A DNA stretch of 64,000 bases from Achromobacter spanius (GTDB lineage: Bacteria > Pseudomonadota > Gammaproteobacteria > Burkholderiales > Burkholderiaceae_B). This document shows, piece by piece, positions 16,740-25,579 of this stretch. The notes under the pieces were generated by a model that was not told the origin of the DNA, searched no databases, and worked only from the letters and a program-made list of their open reading frames with translations. The stretch's first letter is position 1, and each line of letters begins with the position of its first letter. A program made the position numbers and the translations under genes. The stretch is taken from contig NZ_CP025030.1 in the NCBI RefSeq assembly GCF_002812705.1, positions 4,526,001-4,590,000 on the forward strand, written 5' to 3'.

Positions 16740-17278
16740 GACTGCCTCTGCGCGATAGCGGCGCGGCCGGCATCGGTGCCGCGCCAGACGCGCGCCAGCA
16801 ATCCGCTTAGTTGTGTCTTGTCCGCCGCGCTCAACTTGCCGAACAGCGACGCAATCCAGGCCGTGTGCTCGTCGAATAATTGCGCCGCCGCCGTCTTGCC
16901 CTTGGGGGTCAAGGTCACCATGATCTTGCGGCGATCGCCCTGGCCCGCCTGGCGAAGCACGTAGCCGTCCCGCGTCAAGCCATCGAGCAGGCCCGTGATG
17001 GTGGCGCGCGTCACGCCCGCCCCGTCCGCCAACTGATGCGGCGACAAGCCATCGGGCTGCTCGTGCAACAGAAACAGCAGCACGAACTTGCCTTCCGACA
17101 ATTGCCGGGGCGCCAGGCGCGCCGCGCAATCGCGGTCGATGGCATTGGCCAGCGACAACAACTGAAAGCACAGTCCGATATCGTCGGCCGAGGCCAGGCC
17201 GCGCCGCGCGGCTTCGTCCAGCAGCGCGTGATGTTTGGGTTCAAGCATGGGGAGGTCGGGGGGCAAGGCGAGGTTCAT
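16736..17278 (-). CDS. MarR family transcriptional regulator
   Basis: 180 residues. The winged helix is visible as LSPHQLADGAGVTRATITGL ... LRQAGQGDRRKIMVTLTPKG, including the Asp-Arg-Arg wing typical of MarR. It overlaps the DNA-alkylation-repeat gene by four bases. The near-palindrome just upstream (17301-17312) is a likely autoregulatory site. The inducing ligand is unknown. Confidence 0.92.
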   Translation of the reverse strand: MNLALPPDLPMLEPKHHALLDEAARRGLASADDIGLCFQLLSLANAIDRDCAARLAPRQLSEGKFVLLFLLHEQPDGLSPHQLADGAGVTRATITGLLDGLTRDGYVLRQAGQGDRRKIMVTLTPKGKTAAAQLFDEHTAWIASLFGKLSAADKTQLSGLLARVWRGTDAGRAAIAQRQS

Positions 17279-17300
17279 GGTTCAATTCACGAGCAGATAG

Positions 17301-17312
17301 TAAGGCACCTAA
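17301..17312. promoter_or_regulatory. Candidate MarR operator
   Basis: TAAGGCACCTAA, an imperfect dyad (TnAGG-CCTnA on the other strand), lies 22 bases upstream of the marR start, where a self-repressor would bind. Confidence 0.4.
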
Positions 17313-17419
17313 TCATAAGACGGCAAGCGCGGGGGTTGCCCGTTGAAAATTGCCGGGGTCCAAAGCGAGCCCCCTGCCGCTATCATCCCGATCTTCCCCT
17401 TAGCGATCCGCCCATCCCG

Positions 17420-18676
17420 ATGATCCCTATCCTTCCTGCCCGTCTGCTACTTGGCGCGTTGGCACTGGCCGTGTTGGCACCCTGCGCCGCGCCGGCCGAC
17501 GCCGCGTTGCGCACCGTTTACCGTGGCACGCTCGAAGGCGCGGGCGATGTGGTGATGGAACTGGATAGTGAGACGTCTTCGGGCGGCACATTGACGGGCC
17601 GATACTTCTATCCGAAGCACGGCGTCGACATCCCCTTGAAAGGCACGCCCGAGGCGTTGACCGAACCCCGCCTGTTTCAGGACCTGGCGCAAGCCGGCAT
17701 CGACCCCGACACGTCGGCAGCCACCGCCGCCACCTGGCAAGGGCGGCGCGACGCCGACGGCTATCGCGGACGATGGATCGACGCGCGCACGGGCAGGCAA
17801 CGCGCGTTCACGCTGCGCCGCGTGGCCCAGTACGATCCCGACGCGCTGGCGCCGAACAGCGTGCAAGCCGTTACCGACGCGATCAGCGGAGGCACGGGCA
17901 GCGGCATCGATCGCAGCGTCGGCATCAATGCCACCAACGCCCCGTACGAAACCCTGAAGCTTGCGGCTTACGCCAAACCGGTCGGCCCCGACAGCGGCAC
18001 GGGCGCCGTCGCCTACCGAATGTGGCGCGATCCGCGCACCCAGTTCAGCTACCCGCGCCTGAGCCGCCACCCCGACCCGCACGTGTTGGCGCGCATCAAT
18101 CACCTGCTTGAACAACGCCATTGGCAGATGAACCTGGCCGCGCTGGCTTGCATGGCGTCGGCCTATACCGACGGCAACCCCGCCGCCGGCACGCTGGGCA
18201 GCTATGACGATGAAACCATCACCGTGCAGTGGCTGTCGTCCGCGCTGATGACCGTGACCGAGTCCGGCAGCCTGTACTGTGGTGGCGCGCATCCCGACAA
18301 TCATTTCGAGCCCTACACCTTCGACCTGCTGCAAGGCGGCTACCTGGATTGGAACCGCGTGCTGGACGCATACGTGCCGGGCGAAAACGGATGGCGCCAG
18401 GAAAGCCCCGCCCTGCTTGCGCTGGTGGACAAAGCGCGCGCGCCGCTGGCCGGCACAAACGTCGAGAACACGGAAGAGGCATCGCTGAAGGAATGCTCTG
18501 ACCTTTGGCCCAGCTATCTGGCCTTGGGCACCCAGGCGCCGGGCGAGCTGACCCTGTCAGTCTCTGGCGTGGGCCACGCGATGGGCGTCTGCCTGGGCAC
18601 GCACGCAAGCGTGCCGTTCAAGGACCTGACGCCGTATCTGGCGCCGGGCGGGCAGGCGTATCTGGTTGGCGAATAG
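17420..18676 (+). CDS. Secreted protein of unknown function
   Basis: 418 residues. A signal peptide is clear (MIPILPARLLLGALALAVLA, cleavage near ADA-A). The mature protein starts LRTVYRGTLEGAGDVVMELD. In the C-terminal half, SGSLYCGGAHPDNHFEPYTF followed by LLQGGYLDW resembles the RsiV/DUF3298-type periplasmic domain (GGAHP then a folded beta segment), but only weakly. Four or more Cys residues could form disulfides. Start ATG 17420 was chosen because the signal peptide begins there. Convergent with the TRAP operon. Function not assigned. Confidence 0.75.
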   Translation: MIPILPARLLLGALALAVLAPCAAPADAALRTVYRGTLEGAGDVVMELDSETSSGGTLTGRYFYPKHGVDIPLKGTPEALTEPRLFQDLAQAGIDPDTSAATAATWQGRRDADGYRGRWIDARTGRQRAFTLRRVAQYDPDALAPNSVQAVTDAISGGTGSGIDRSVGINATNAPYETLKLAAYAKPVGPDSGTGAVAYRMWRDPRTQFSYPRLSRHPDPHVLARINHLLEQRHWQMNLAALACMASAYTDGNPAAGTLGSYDDETITVQWLSSALMTVTESGSLYCGGAHPDNHFEPYTFDLLQGGYLDWNRVLDAYVPGENGWRQESPALLALVDKARAPLAGTNVENTEEASLKECSDLWPSYLALGTQAPGELTLSVSGVGHAMGVCLGTHASVPFKDLTPYLAPGGQAYLVGE

Positions 18677-18683
18677 CGGGATC

Positions 18684-18700
18684 GCGCCCCGGCCGGGCGC
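18684..18700. terminator. GC-rich hairpin between convergent genes
   Basis: GCGCCC, a five-base loop and GGGCGC lie just after the secreted-protein stop and before the convergent TRAP permease stop. No T-run follows, so it is only a possible bidirectional terminator. Confidence 0.35.
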
Positions 18701-18725
18701 GCCCTTATCGCTTACCGCCTGCCAC

Positions 18726-20663
18726 TTACCGATACAGCACCGTGGGCAGCCACATCCCGATTTCCGGGAACATGTACAGCAGGAAGATCGCCACGATCTG
18801 GATGCCCATGAACGGCATCATGCCCAGGAAAATCTGGTTCAACGTCACGTGCGGCGGCGACACGCCTTTCAGATAGAACGCCGACATGGCCACGGGCGGC
18901 GACAAGAACGCGGTTTGCAGGTTCAGCGCCACCAGCAGGCCGAAGAACAAGGGGTCGATGCCGAAGGTGTTCAAGAGCGGCACGAAGATGGGCATGAAGA
19001 TCACGATGATCTCGGTCCATTCCAACGGCCAGCCCAGCAGGAAAATAATGGCCTGCGCCAGCAACAGGAACTGGATGGGCGTGAGGCCCAGCGACAGCAC
19101 CCATTCTTCAATGATGCGCTGGCCGCCCAGCAGCGCGAACGCCGCCGAAAAGATGGATGAGCCCACGAACAGCCAGCACACCATCGCGCTGGTCTTGGCG
19201 GTAAGGAATACCGATTCGCGCAGCACCGGCAGGTTCAGGCGCCGGTACGCCAGCGCCAGCAAGGCGCCGCCCATGGCGCCCATGGCCGCGGCTTCGCTGG
19301 GCGTGGCCAGGCCGAAGACGATGGAACCCAGCACCGCTGCGATCATCACCGCCAAGGGGAAGAACGACCCCATCAGCATCTTGAAGATCTCAAGGCGCGC
19401 CCAGGTCAGCGCGGCGTAGAACACCACCAGCATCACCGCGCAGATGGCGGCAAAGATCCAGAAGCCGGTCGGCGCGGGCACGCTGTTGTCGTCGTCGGCA
19501 GCAGCAGCGGACGCGGCCGCGGCGGCTTCGGGCGCGGCTTGTGACGCGTCCTGGGGCGTGCCGGGCGGTTCCGACAAGCCACCCGCCCCCGCATCCGACG
19601 ACGGCGGCTCGGCCAGGCCGTCGGCTGGGGGTTCGCTAAGTCCGGAATCAAACCCACCGGAGCCCAATTGCAGTTCAGCGGGAATCTCGTATTCCACCAC
19701 CGGGCGCGTCAACCCATGGTGCACCACCGCCACCAGCAACACGGTCACGGCCAGCGGCGCCAGCACCGTCGCCATGTTGCGCAGCATGAAGCCGAACGAC
19801 ACGCCTTCGTTGCGGCGGCCCTTGAACATGGCGGCCACCATGCCGGTCAAGGCGCGCGTGTATCCGGCGTCGGCCAAGGTCTTGGTTTCGGGTGACAAAG
19901 GCACTCCGCGCTCGCTGACCGGCAAGGGCGGCGCCATGTCGGGGCGCAGCTTGGCCAGGATGATCACGTAGCCCATATACAGCGCGGCCAGCATGATGCC
20001 GGGAAACAGCGCGCCCGCGTACAACTGCACCACCGACACGCCGGTGGTCGCGCCGTACACAATCAGCATGACCGACGGCGGCAGCAAGATGCCCAGGCAA
20101 CCGCCCGCCGTGATGGACCCGGCCGTCAAGCGCACGCTGTAGCCGGCCTTCAACATGGCGGGCATCGCCAGCAATCCCATCAGTGTCACCACCGCGCCGA
20201 CGATGCCGGTGGCCGTGGCGAAGATGGCGCAGGTGGCCAAGGTGGCGACCGCCAGCGCGCCCGGCAGCCGCGCCAGCGCCAGGTGCATGGACCTGAACAG
20301 TTTTTCGATCAGGTTGGCGCGTTCGACCAGATACCCCATGAAGACGAAGAGCGGAATCGAAATCAGCGAATCGTTCGTCATGGTGGCGTACGTGCGCTGC
20401 ACCATCAGGTCCAGCGTCTGCCCGATCGAGCGGCCCGCGTCGTCGCTTTGCAGGTAATACGCCAGGAACGTGAACAGCACGCCCATGCCCATCAGCGTGA
20501 ACGCCGTGGGAAAGCCCAGCATGATGGCCACCACGATCAGCGCCAGCATCAGCAGCCCGATGTGCCCCGTGGTGATCTCACCCCACGGGGTCAGGAAGGC
20601 GATCATCAACAGCACTATCCCGATGCAGGACAGGCCAAACCACAACGCCTTGTGGATTCTCAT
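18726..20663 (-). CDS. dctM: TRAP transporter large permease (DctM-like) with acidic insert
   Basis: 645 residues, compared with about 425-440 for classical DctM. Normal DctM elements are present: FGLSCIGIVLLMIAFL at the start, IPLFVFMGYLVERANL, AGGCLGILLPPSVMLIVYG, and GWPLEWTEIIVIFMPIFVP near the end. The middle (residues ~324-396) contains a Pro/Ala/Asp-rich linker with three SEPP/AEPP repeats, placed between two extra hydrophobic segments. Start ATG 20663 overlaps the DctQ stop (ATGA). It forms the conducting subunit of a sodium-dependent uptake system with the DctQ and DctP genes. Confidence 0.88.
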   Translation of the reverse strand: MRIHKALWFGLSCIGIVLLMIAFLTPWGEITTGHIGLLMLALIVVAIMLGFPTAFTLMGMGVLFTFLAYYLQSDDAGRSIGQTLDLMVQRTYATMTNDSLISIPLFVFMGYLVERANLIEKLFRSMHLALARLPGALAVATLATCAIFATATGIVGAVVTLMGLLAMPAMLKAGYSVRLTAGSITAGGCLGILLPPSVMLIVYGATTGVSVVQLYAGALFPGIMLAALYMGYVIILAKLRPDMAPPLPVSERGVPLSPETKTLADAGYTRALTGMVAAMFKGRRNEGVSFGFMLRNMATVLAPLAVTVLLVAVVHHGLTRPVVEYEIPAELQLGSGGFDSGLSEPPADGLAEPPSSDAGAGGLSEPPGTPQDASQAAPEAAAAASAAAADDDNSVPAPTGFWIFAAICAVMLVVFYAALTWARLEIFKMLMGSFFPLAVMIAAVLGSIVFGLATPSEAAAMGAMGGALLALAYRRLNLPVLRESVFLTAKTSAMVCWLFVGSSIFSAAFALLGGQRIIEEWVLSLGLTPIQFLLLAQAIIFLLGWPLEWTEIIVIFMPIFVPLLNTFGIDPLFFGLLVALNLQTAFLSPPVAMSAFYLKGVSPPHVTLNQIFLGMMPFMGIQIVAIFLLYMFPEIGMWLPTVLYR

Positions 20664-21286
20664 CGGTGGGATTCCCCGGGGGTGGTCACGTAACGGTCCA
20701 GTTGGGCGATGTCTTCGTCCTTCACGTGCACCATCTCTTTCAGCTTGTCGATGTCCACTTCCTCGACGTCTTCTTCGCGTGACGGCCACGCGCCTTGGCG
20801 CAGGCACAGCACGCAACGCAGCACCTCGGCCACGCCTTGCAGCAGCAGCACCGCGCCCGCAATCGGAATGAACGCCTTGAAGGGATAGATGGGCGGCCCG
20901 TTGGCCATCAGCGACGAGTGCTCACCGATGGCAATGGAATAGCTGGCGTAATACCAGCCCGCCCACACCAGCGCGATCACGCCGGGAAAGAAGAACACCA
21001 GGTACAGGATCAGGTCCAGCCCGCCCTGCACGCGCGGCGGCAGAAAGCCATAGAGGATGTCTCCGCGCACATGGCCGTTCTTGGCCAGCGTGTAGGCGCC
21101 GGCCATCATGAAGAGGATGCCGTAATACATCATCTGCATGTCGAACGCCCATGCGCTGGGCTTGTTCAGCAGATACCGCGCCGCCACCTCCCAGCACACG
21201 TGCAGGGTCAGTACGACGATCAGCCAGGCAAACGTCTTGCCGACGAAGGTGGAGACGCGGTCTATCAGACGGACGAGACGAAGCAT
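20660..21286 (-). CDS. dctQ: TRAP transporter small permease (DctQ-like)
   Basis: 208 residues with four predicted helices: LIVVLTLHVCWEVAARYLLN, then MYYGILFMMAGAYTLAKNGH with the DctQ hallmark HVRGD, and two more. The C-terminal ~45 residues are charged and cytoplasmic (REEDVEEVDIDKLKEMVHV). It lies 19 bases after DctP and overlaps DctM. It is the structural partner of the large permease. Confidence 0.88.
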   Translation of the reverse strand: MLRLVRLIDRVSTFVGKTFAWLIVVLTLHVCWEVAARYLLNKPSAWAFDMQMMYYGILFMMAGAYTLAKNGHVRGDILYGFLPPRVQGGLDLILYLVFFFPGVIALVWAGWYYASYSIAIGEHSSLMANGPPIYPFKAFIPIAGAVLLLQGVAEVLRCVLCLRQGAWPSREEDVEEVDIDKLKEMVHVKDEDIAQLDRYVTTPGESHR

Positions 21287-21305
21287 CGGGGGGCCTGGGT
21301 TGGGG

Positions 21306-22430
21306 TCAGGCCGGCTTGCTGCTGCGCGCGAAATAATGGTTGTAGGCCATTCGGAAATTGACCGAGGTGTCCCCCTGCCAACGCCCCACCCGTTCGGCGA
21401 AAGCCCGCTGCGATTCCAGCACTTTCTTGAACAGGGGATTCTCGGCCGAGCGCTTGGCGATCATCTCGTCCCAGATCTTCAATTGCTGCTGCAGGATGGC
21501 GTCGGGCGTCTTGTAGAACTTGACGTTGTGTTCCTTCTGCAGCTTGATGTAGTCCTGCGAATAGCGGTTGGCCGCCTTCCAAGACATGTCCGCGCTGCTG
21601 GCCTGCGCCGCATAGCTCAGCACGTGCTTCAAGTGCGGCGGCAGCGCGTCGTACTTGGCCTTGTTGAACATGATTTCGAACTGCTCCGCGCTTTGGTGAA
21701 AGCTTTGCAGCATGCAGATCTTGGACACGTCCTGAAAGCCCAGCGCCAGGTCAGACGACGCGTTGTTGAATTCGGCGCCATCCAGCAGGCCGCGATCCAG
21801 GGCGGGCACGATTTCACCGCCCGGCAAGGCGTTCACCGCCAGGCCCATGGCCGTGTACATATCGATGGCCAGGCCCACGGTGCGGAACTTCGCGCCCTTG
21901 ACGTCTTCGATCTTGGTCACCGGCCGCTTGAACCAGCCGAAGGGTTGTGTCGGCATCGGGCCGTACATCAGGGACACCACGTTCACGCCCATGGCCTTCT
22001 GGATTTCCGTCAGCAGGTCCTTGCCGCCGCCGTACTCGTGCCAGGCCAGCAGCATGTTGGCGTCCATGCCGAACGCCGGCCCCGAACCCCACAGCGCCAC
22101 CGCCGTGTTCTTGCCGTACCAGTACGCCACCACGCCATGCCCGCCGTCCAGCGTGCCGGCCGACACCGCGTCCAGCAAGTCAAACGCCTTCACCACCGCG
22201 CCCGCCGGCAGCACCTCGATCTTCAACTGGCCGCCGGCCATGTCGTTGACCTTTTGCGCGTAGTCGCGGGCGAACTCGTGGAAGATGTCGTTGGCGGGCC
22301 AGGTGCTTTGGAACCGCAACGAAATGGGCGCGTTCTGCGCCCGGGTAACAGCAGGAAAACCCAGTGCGGCGGCGCCCGCGACGGCAGCGCCGGAGATGAA
22401 CTTGCGGCGGGGCTTTGTGACGTGTTGCAT
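21306..22430 (-). CDS. dctP: TRAP transporter substrate-binding protein (DctP family, Tat-exported)
   Basis: 374 residues. A twin-arginine signal opens the protein (R8-R9 in PRRKFISGAAVAGAAALG, cleavage after VTRA). The binding domain carries the DctP features WPANDIFHEFARDYAQKVND and VKGAKFRTVGLAIDMYTAMG, where the Arg of KFRT normally pairs with a ligand carboxylate. It is of the mannitol/chloroaromatic-acid-like subgroup with Tat export. First gene of the TRAP operon; its ligand is probably an organic acid. Confidence 0.88.
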   Translation of the reverse strand: MQHVTKPRRKFISGAAVAGAAALGFPAVTRAQNAPISLRFQSTWPANDIFHEFARDYAQKVNDMAGGQLKIEVLPAGAVVKAFDLLDAVSAGTLDGGHGVVAYWYGKNTAVALWGSGPAFGMDANMLLAWHEYGGGKDLLTEIQKAMGVNVVSLMYGPMPTQPFGWFKRPVTKIEDVKGAKFRTVGLAIDMYTAMGLAVNALPGGEIVPALDRGLLDGAEFNNASSDLALGFQDVSKICMLQSFHQSAEQFEIMFNKAKYDALPPHLKHVLSYAAQASSADMSWKAANRYSQDYIKLQKEHNVKFYKTPDAILQQQLKIWDEMIAKRSAENPLFKKVLESQRAFAERVGRWQGDTSVNFRMAYNHYFARSSKPA

Positions 22431-22451
22431 GGCTTTTTGTCTCCTTGGTGG

Positions 22452-22474
22452 ACTACATGGGACCAGCTTGTAGT
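22452..22474. promoter_or_regulatory. Dyad ACTACA-N11-TGTAGT upstream of the TRAP operon
   Basis: Perfect 6-base arms at 22452-22457 and 22469-22474, 22 bases before the dctP start. The half-element CAGCTTGTAGT (22464-22474) recurs at 22587-22597. Likely an operator of the TRAP operon; no regulator gene is adjacent. Confidence 0.5.
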
Positions 22475-22645
22475 AACTGCACCTGCGAGGACGCGGGGAT
22501 CGCCTGCTGCGCGCTTCCCTGTGTCGGGGCTACGACTGCTTTGCAACTTTGTGCTGATTAAACCTGCCTGACTAACGGCTGACAATCAGCTTGTAGTCGG
22601 GAATTACCCTACAGGAGGGCTAGTGCATATGAGGGGGGTCCCGCG

Positions 22646-22675
22646 ATTGCCTGAACTGCCGCGTCGCCAGGCAAT
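22646..22675 (-). terminator. Hairpin after the beta-propeller gene
   Basis: ATTGCCTG (22646-22653) and CAGGCAAT (22668-22675) form an 8-bp stem with a 14-base loop, downstream of the minus-strand stop at 22699. No T-run, so a terminator is tentative. Confidence 0.35.
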
Positions 22676-22698
22676 GCGCATGCCCTCACGAAGCAGGC

Positions 22699-23331
22699 TT
22701 ACTTGGGCCGACGCACCGCCCTGACCTTGCCGCTGTTGCCGCCGCCGCAGAAAAAGCGGCCCGCGCCATCGGACTCCAGGCCCGACACGCCCACGCCCGC
22801 CGGCATGTCGACGCTTTCCAGCACGGCCCCGGTGGCCGGGTCCAGACGGCGCAAGTCGCTGTCGTCGTTCTCCCAGGTGCCGTGCCAAAGTTCGCCGTCC
22901 ACCCAGGTGACGCCGGTCACGTAGCGATTGGATTCGATGGTGCGCAACACGCGGCCGGTCTCCGGGTCCACTTGGTGGATCTTGCGTTGCTGGTATTGGC
23001 CGACCCACAACGACCCATCGGCCCAGGCCATGCCCGATGCTTCGGCGCCGCCGGGCGCGGGGATGGTGGCGTGCACGCGACCGTTGGCCGGGTCCAGCTT
23101 GAGGATGCTGCCGTCCGAAATTTGATAAAGGAATTTGCCGTCGAAGGCGGTGCCGGCGTTGGCCACCATGTTCAACGTACGCTGCGTTTCGCCGCTGTCG
23201 GGGTCCAGAGTGATTAGCTTGTCACCCGTGGCAAACCAGACCTGGCGGCCGTCGTAGCTCACGCCATGGACGGCGTCGACATCAGGGAAAGGACCAAATT
23301 CACGCAGGATTTGGGCTTGGCTTCGTTTCAT
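22699..23331 (-). CDS. Beta-propeller (YVTN/NHL-like) protein
   Basis: 210 residues with repeated propeller blades of the form TLDPDSGETQRTLNM, KLDPANGRVHATI, QVDPETGRVLRTIE and RLDPATGAVLESVD, about 45 residues apart. There is no signal peptide, so it is probably cytoplasmic. Start ATG 23331 (MKRSQAQI) is where recognisable sequence begins. The TPR/winged-helix regulator gene ends 31 bases before it on the same strand, so they are co-transcribed. It could be a lactonase-like enzyme or a sensor scaffold; not resolved. Confidence 0.75.
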   Translation of the reverse strand: MKRSQAQILREFGPFPDVDAVHGVSYDGRQVWFATGDKLITLDPDSGETQRTLNMVANAGTAFDGKFLYQISDGSILKLDPANGRVHATIPAPGGAEASGMAWADGSLWVGQYQQRKIHQVDPETGRVLRTIESNRYVTGVTWVDGELWHGTWENDDSDLRRLDPATGAVLESVDMPAGVGVSGLESDGAGRFFCGGGNSGKVRAVRRPK

Positions 23332-23362
23332 GTCTGGCTCCTTGTAATGGGGTGAATCCATG

Positions 23363-24592
23363 CTACAGGCCGGGCACCAGCGACGGGAGTAACAAGCTTG
23401 TCGTGAATGCCGGCACGGCCGGTGTCGTCCAGCGCCGCGCGCGGCCATGGCCCAGCGGCTGCGCCTGGCCCGACGCCGCCAGCGCATCCAAGGCGCGCTG
23501 TACCGTGCGCTGGCTCGCGCCCAAAGCCAACGCCAGCGCCGAACTGGACCACGCCTGCCCATCCACCAGACAGGCCAGCACCGCCGCGTGATCGCGGTCC
23601 GCAACATCGACGGGACGGGCCAGCACGATGACCTGCGTGTCCGCATGCGGGCGCAGCACAAAGCCATGCCGCGTGGCACTCACGTCCGCCATGCCTTGCA
23701 TCGCGGTGCGCAAGCGCCCGATTTCCACGCGCAGCCGTACGCGATGCGACTCGTCTTGAAAGCCGGTGCGGAAAGCTTTGGCGATCAGCAGTTCACGGGT
23801 CACGTCCTGTGGCCAGGCCTCGGCCAGCATGCGCGCCAGCGTGAACAACACGGGGCGGCTGGCCAGTGGCGCCGTCTGGCCGTCCTGGCGCAATACGTTG
23901 CGGCACGCGTCGATGATCAGCGCTGGAGACGCCAGCAGCGATTCCACCTCGTCCAGCAGCAGGTTCCGCGTGCCGTCTTGCGCGACCAGACGCGCGGCCG
24001 GCGCGCGCAGCGTCTGCACCGCTTGGTCCACCTCGGCCTGCAAGGCGGCGATGCCCGCCTCACGCGCAGCCTGTTCGGCGCGCGCCAGCGCCGCTCTGGC
24101 ATGCCCGGCCTGCACGCGCCGCAGCGCGATACCGGCCGCGATCAGTTCATGCATGGCGCGGGACGCGACCGGCATCGCGTTGCCGTCCACGCTGGCCAGC
24201 GTCTGTTCGGCATCATCCAGGCGCCCCAACATCAATAAGCGCCGCGCCGCCAGATACGCGGCGTGCGCCGCATTGATGGCGTCGCCCTGCGCGGCCAGCG
24301 TGGCGCGCGCCGCCGCCAGCGATTTCTCGGGCCAGGCCAGGTCGCGCGAGGCCAGCGCGACTTCGGCTTCGGCCACGATGCAGCGGGCGCGCGCCACGGC
24401 CTGCGCCGGGCCGAATGCGCGGGCTGCCTGGCGCAACAACGCCTTGGCCCGAACGAAGTCGCCCAGTTGCGCCATGGCGATGCCGCGCAAGGCCAAGGCG
24501 GGCGCGTCATCGCGCAGCGCAACGTGGTTCAGCGCGGTCAGCGGGTCGCCCGCCGCCAGGGCGCGCGCGGCGCTTGTGATCAGCAAATCCAT
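23363..24592 (-). CDS. TPR-rich protein with C-terminal winged-helix regulator domain
   Basis: 409 residues. The first ~200 are alpha-helical repeats (LTALNHVALRDDAPALALRG; LAAGDPLTALN). Residues ~210-310 resemble a transcriptional-regulator C-terminal domain (AKAFRTGFQDESHRVRLRVE, IGRLRTAM), and a HTH-like end (SSSALALALGASQRTVQRAL) follows. The layout is of one-component regulators that sense through a TPR region. It is followed by the beta-propeller gene. Neither its DNA target nor its ligand is known. Confidence 0.72.
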   Translation of the reverse strand: MDLLITSAARALAAGDPLTALNHVALRDDAPALALRGIAMAQLGDFVRAKALLRQAARAFGPAQAVARARCIVAEAEVALASRDLAWPEKSLAAARATLAAQGDAINAAHAAYLAARRLLMLGRLDDAEQTLASVDGNAMPVASRAMHELIAAGIALRRVQAGHARAALARAEQAAREAGIAALQAEVDQAVQTLRAPAARLVAQDGTRNLLLDEVESLLASPALIIDACRNVLRQDGQTAPLASRPVLFTLARMLAEAWPQDVTRELLIAKAFRTGFQDESHRVRLRVEIGRLRTAMQGMADVSATRHGFVLRPHADTQVIVLARPVDVADRDHAAVLACLVDGQAWSSSALALALGASQRTVQRALDALAASGQAQPLGHGRARRWTTPAVPAFTTSLLLPSLVPGL

Positions 24593-24688
24593 GGATGTCT
24601 CGCCACCTTCAACCCTTGCCTATGCCGGTTGCGACTGAATCTACCACTGCCCGCGGCGCGGATGCGGGCAAGCCAGCGTCAGAACGAC

Positions 24689-24765
24689 GATGCACCCGTG
24701 ACGATGCACCCGTGACGATGCAACCCCTGGGGATGCAACCCATGACCAAGCAACCCATGATGCGA
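24689..24765. repeat. 14-bp tandem repeats upstream of the motor-like operon
   Basis: ACGATGCACCCGTG is repeated exactly twice, and three degenerate versions (ending CAACCC or GACCCC) follow. It occupies the gap between the divergent TPR regulator and the DUF3348 operon. No clear promoter was found in it. Confidence 0.7.
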
Positions 24766-24849
24766 CCCCATTATTAAGGCAGCGCCTCCCCCACCCGCCC
24801 TTAAGCAGCCTGCCAGCGTGTAAACTCCCCCCTTTTTGACTCTGGTGGT

Positions 24850-25569
24850 ATGTTGCAAGCCCCACAGCGCACAGGTTTAAGCGGCCCGACGCTCATTCGC
24901 TTGCTGACTCGCCTGACGGATGTCGACGTTCCGGAATCCAGGCAATCGCTTTCCGACCATTTGAGCCAGTGGCTCGGTTGGACGGACGCGATCGCGCTGT
25001 CCGCGGCCCTGACCACGAGCCCGCCGGTGATCGCCCCCGGCGCGCGTCTGTTCAGCAGCGCCGAAGAGCGTGAATGCGTGCGCGTGCGCACGACGCTGGC
25101 CGACGCCATCGCCAGCGATACGGCGGCCACAAGCGCCAAGCGGCTCGTTGCCGGACAGGCGCCGGCCAAGCCGTCGGCGGCGGTTGAAGAAGCCCAGGCC
25201 GATTACTCGAATTTTCGTCAGCGGTACGTGTCGTTACAGCACACGATGGAGACCAGCGTGGGCAATTTGCGCAGCCGCCTGCGCGGCATGGTCGCCGCCC
25301 GGAATGGCGAGATGACGCGCCTGGCCGTGGTGGACGCCATCATGGACCGCGCGTTGCTGCCCAAGGAACGCACCCTTCTGGGCGCGATCCCGAAGTTGCT
25401 GCAAGGCCATTTCGAGCGTTTGCGCCTGGCTGAAGAAGCGCAAGAGCCCGCGACTCCCGGCGCGTGGCTGGACGTATTCCGCAAGGATATGCGCAGCGTT
25501 CTGCTTGCCGAATTGGATGTACGTTTACAACCGGTGGAAGGGCTGCTTGCCGCCCTTCGCGCCAGCTAA
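24850..25569 (+). CDS. DUF3348 family protein
   Basis: 239 residues, cytoplasmic, no membrane helix. It matches the DUF3348 pattern: TGLSGPTLIRLLTRLTDVD at the N-terminus and QADYSNFRQRYVSLQHTMET in the middle. The C-terminus (FRKDMRSVLLAELDVRLQPV) is helical. First gene of a four-gene unit, 10 bases before the MotA/ExbB-like giant. The family is found mainly in Burkholderiales with the same neighbours. Function unknown; it may be a cytosolic partner of the motor-like complex. Confidence 0.85.
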   Translation: MLQAPQRTGLSGPTLIRLLTRLTDVDVPESRQSLSDHLSQWLGWTDAIALSAALTTSPPVIAPGARLFSSAEERECVRVRTTLADAIASDTAATSAKRLVAGQAPAKPSAAVEEAQADYSNFRQRYVSLQHTMETSVGNLRSRLRGMVAARNGEMTRLAVVDAIMDRALLPKERTLLGAIPKLLQGHFERLRLAEEAQEPATPGAWLDVFRKDMRSVLLAELDVRLQPVEGLLAALRAS

Positions 25570-25579
25570 CCAGGACACC

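Noticed and set aside
16880..17419. N-terminal extension of the secreted protein through the MarR gene
   Set aside because: The signal peptide begins at 17420 and the extension is antisense to marR.
12469..18676. Genomic island or prophage around the insertion sequence
   Set aside because: No integrase, tRNA attachment site or phage gene was seen; the flanking genes look like ordinary chromosome.
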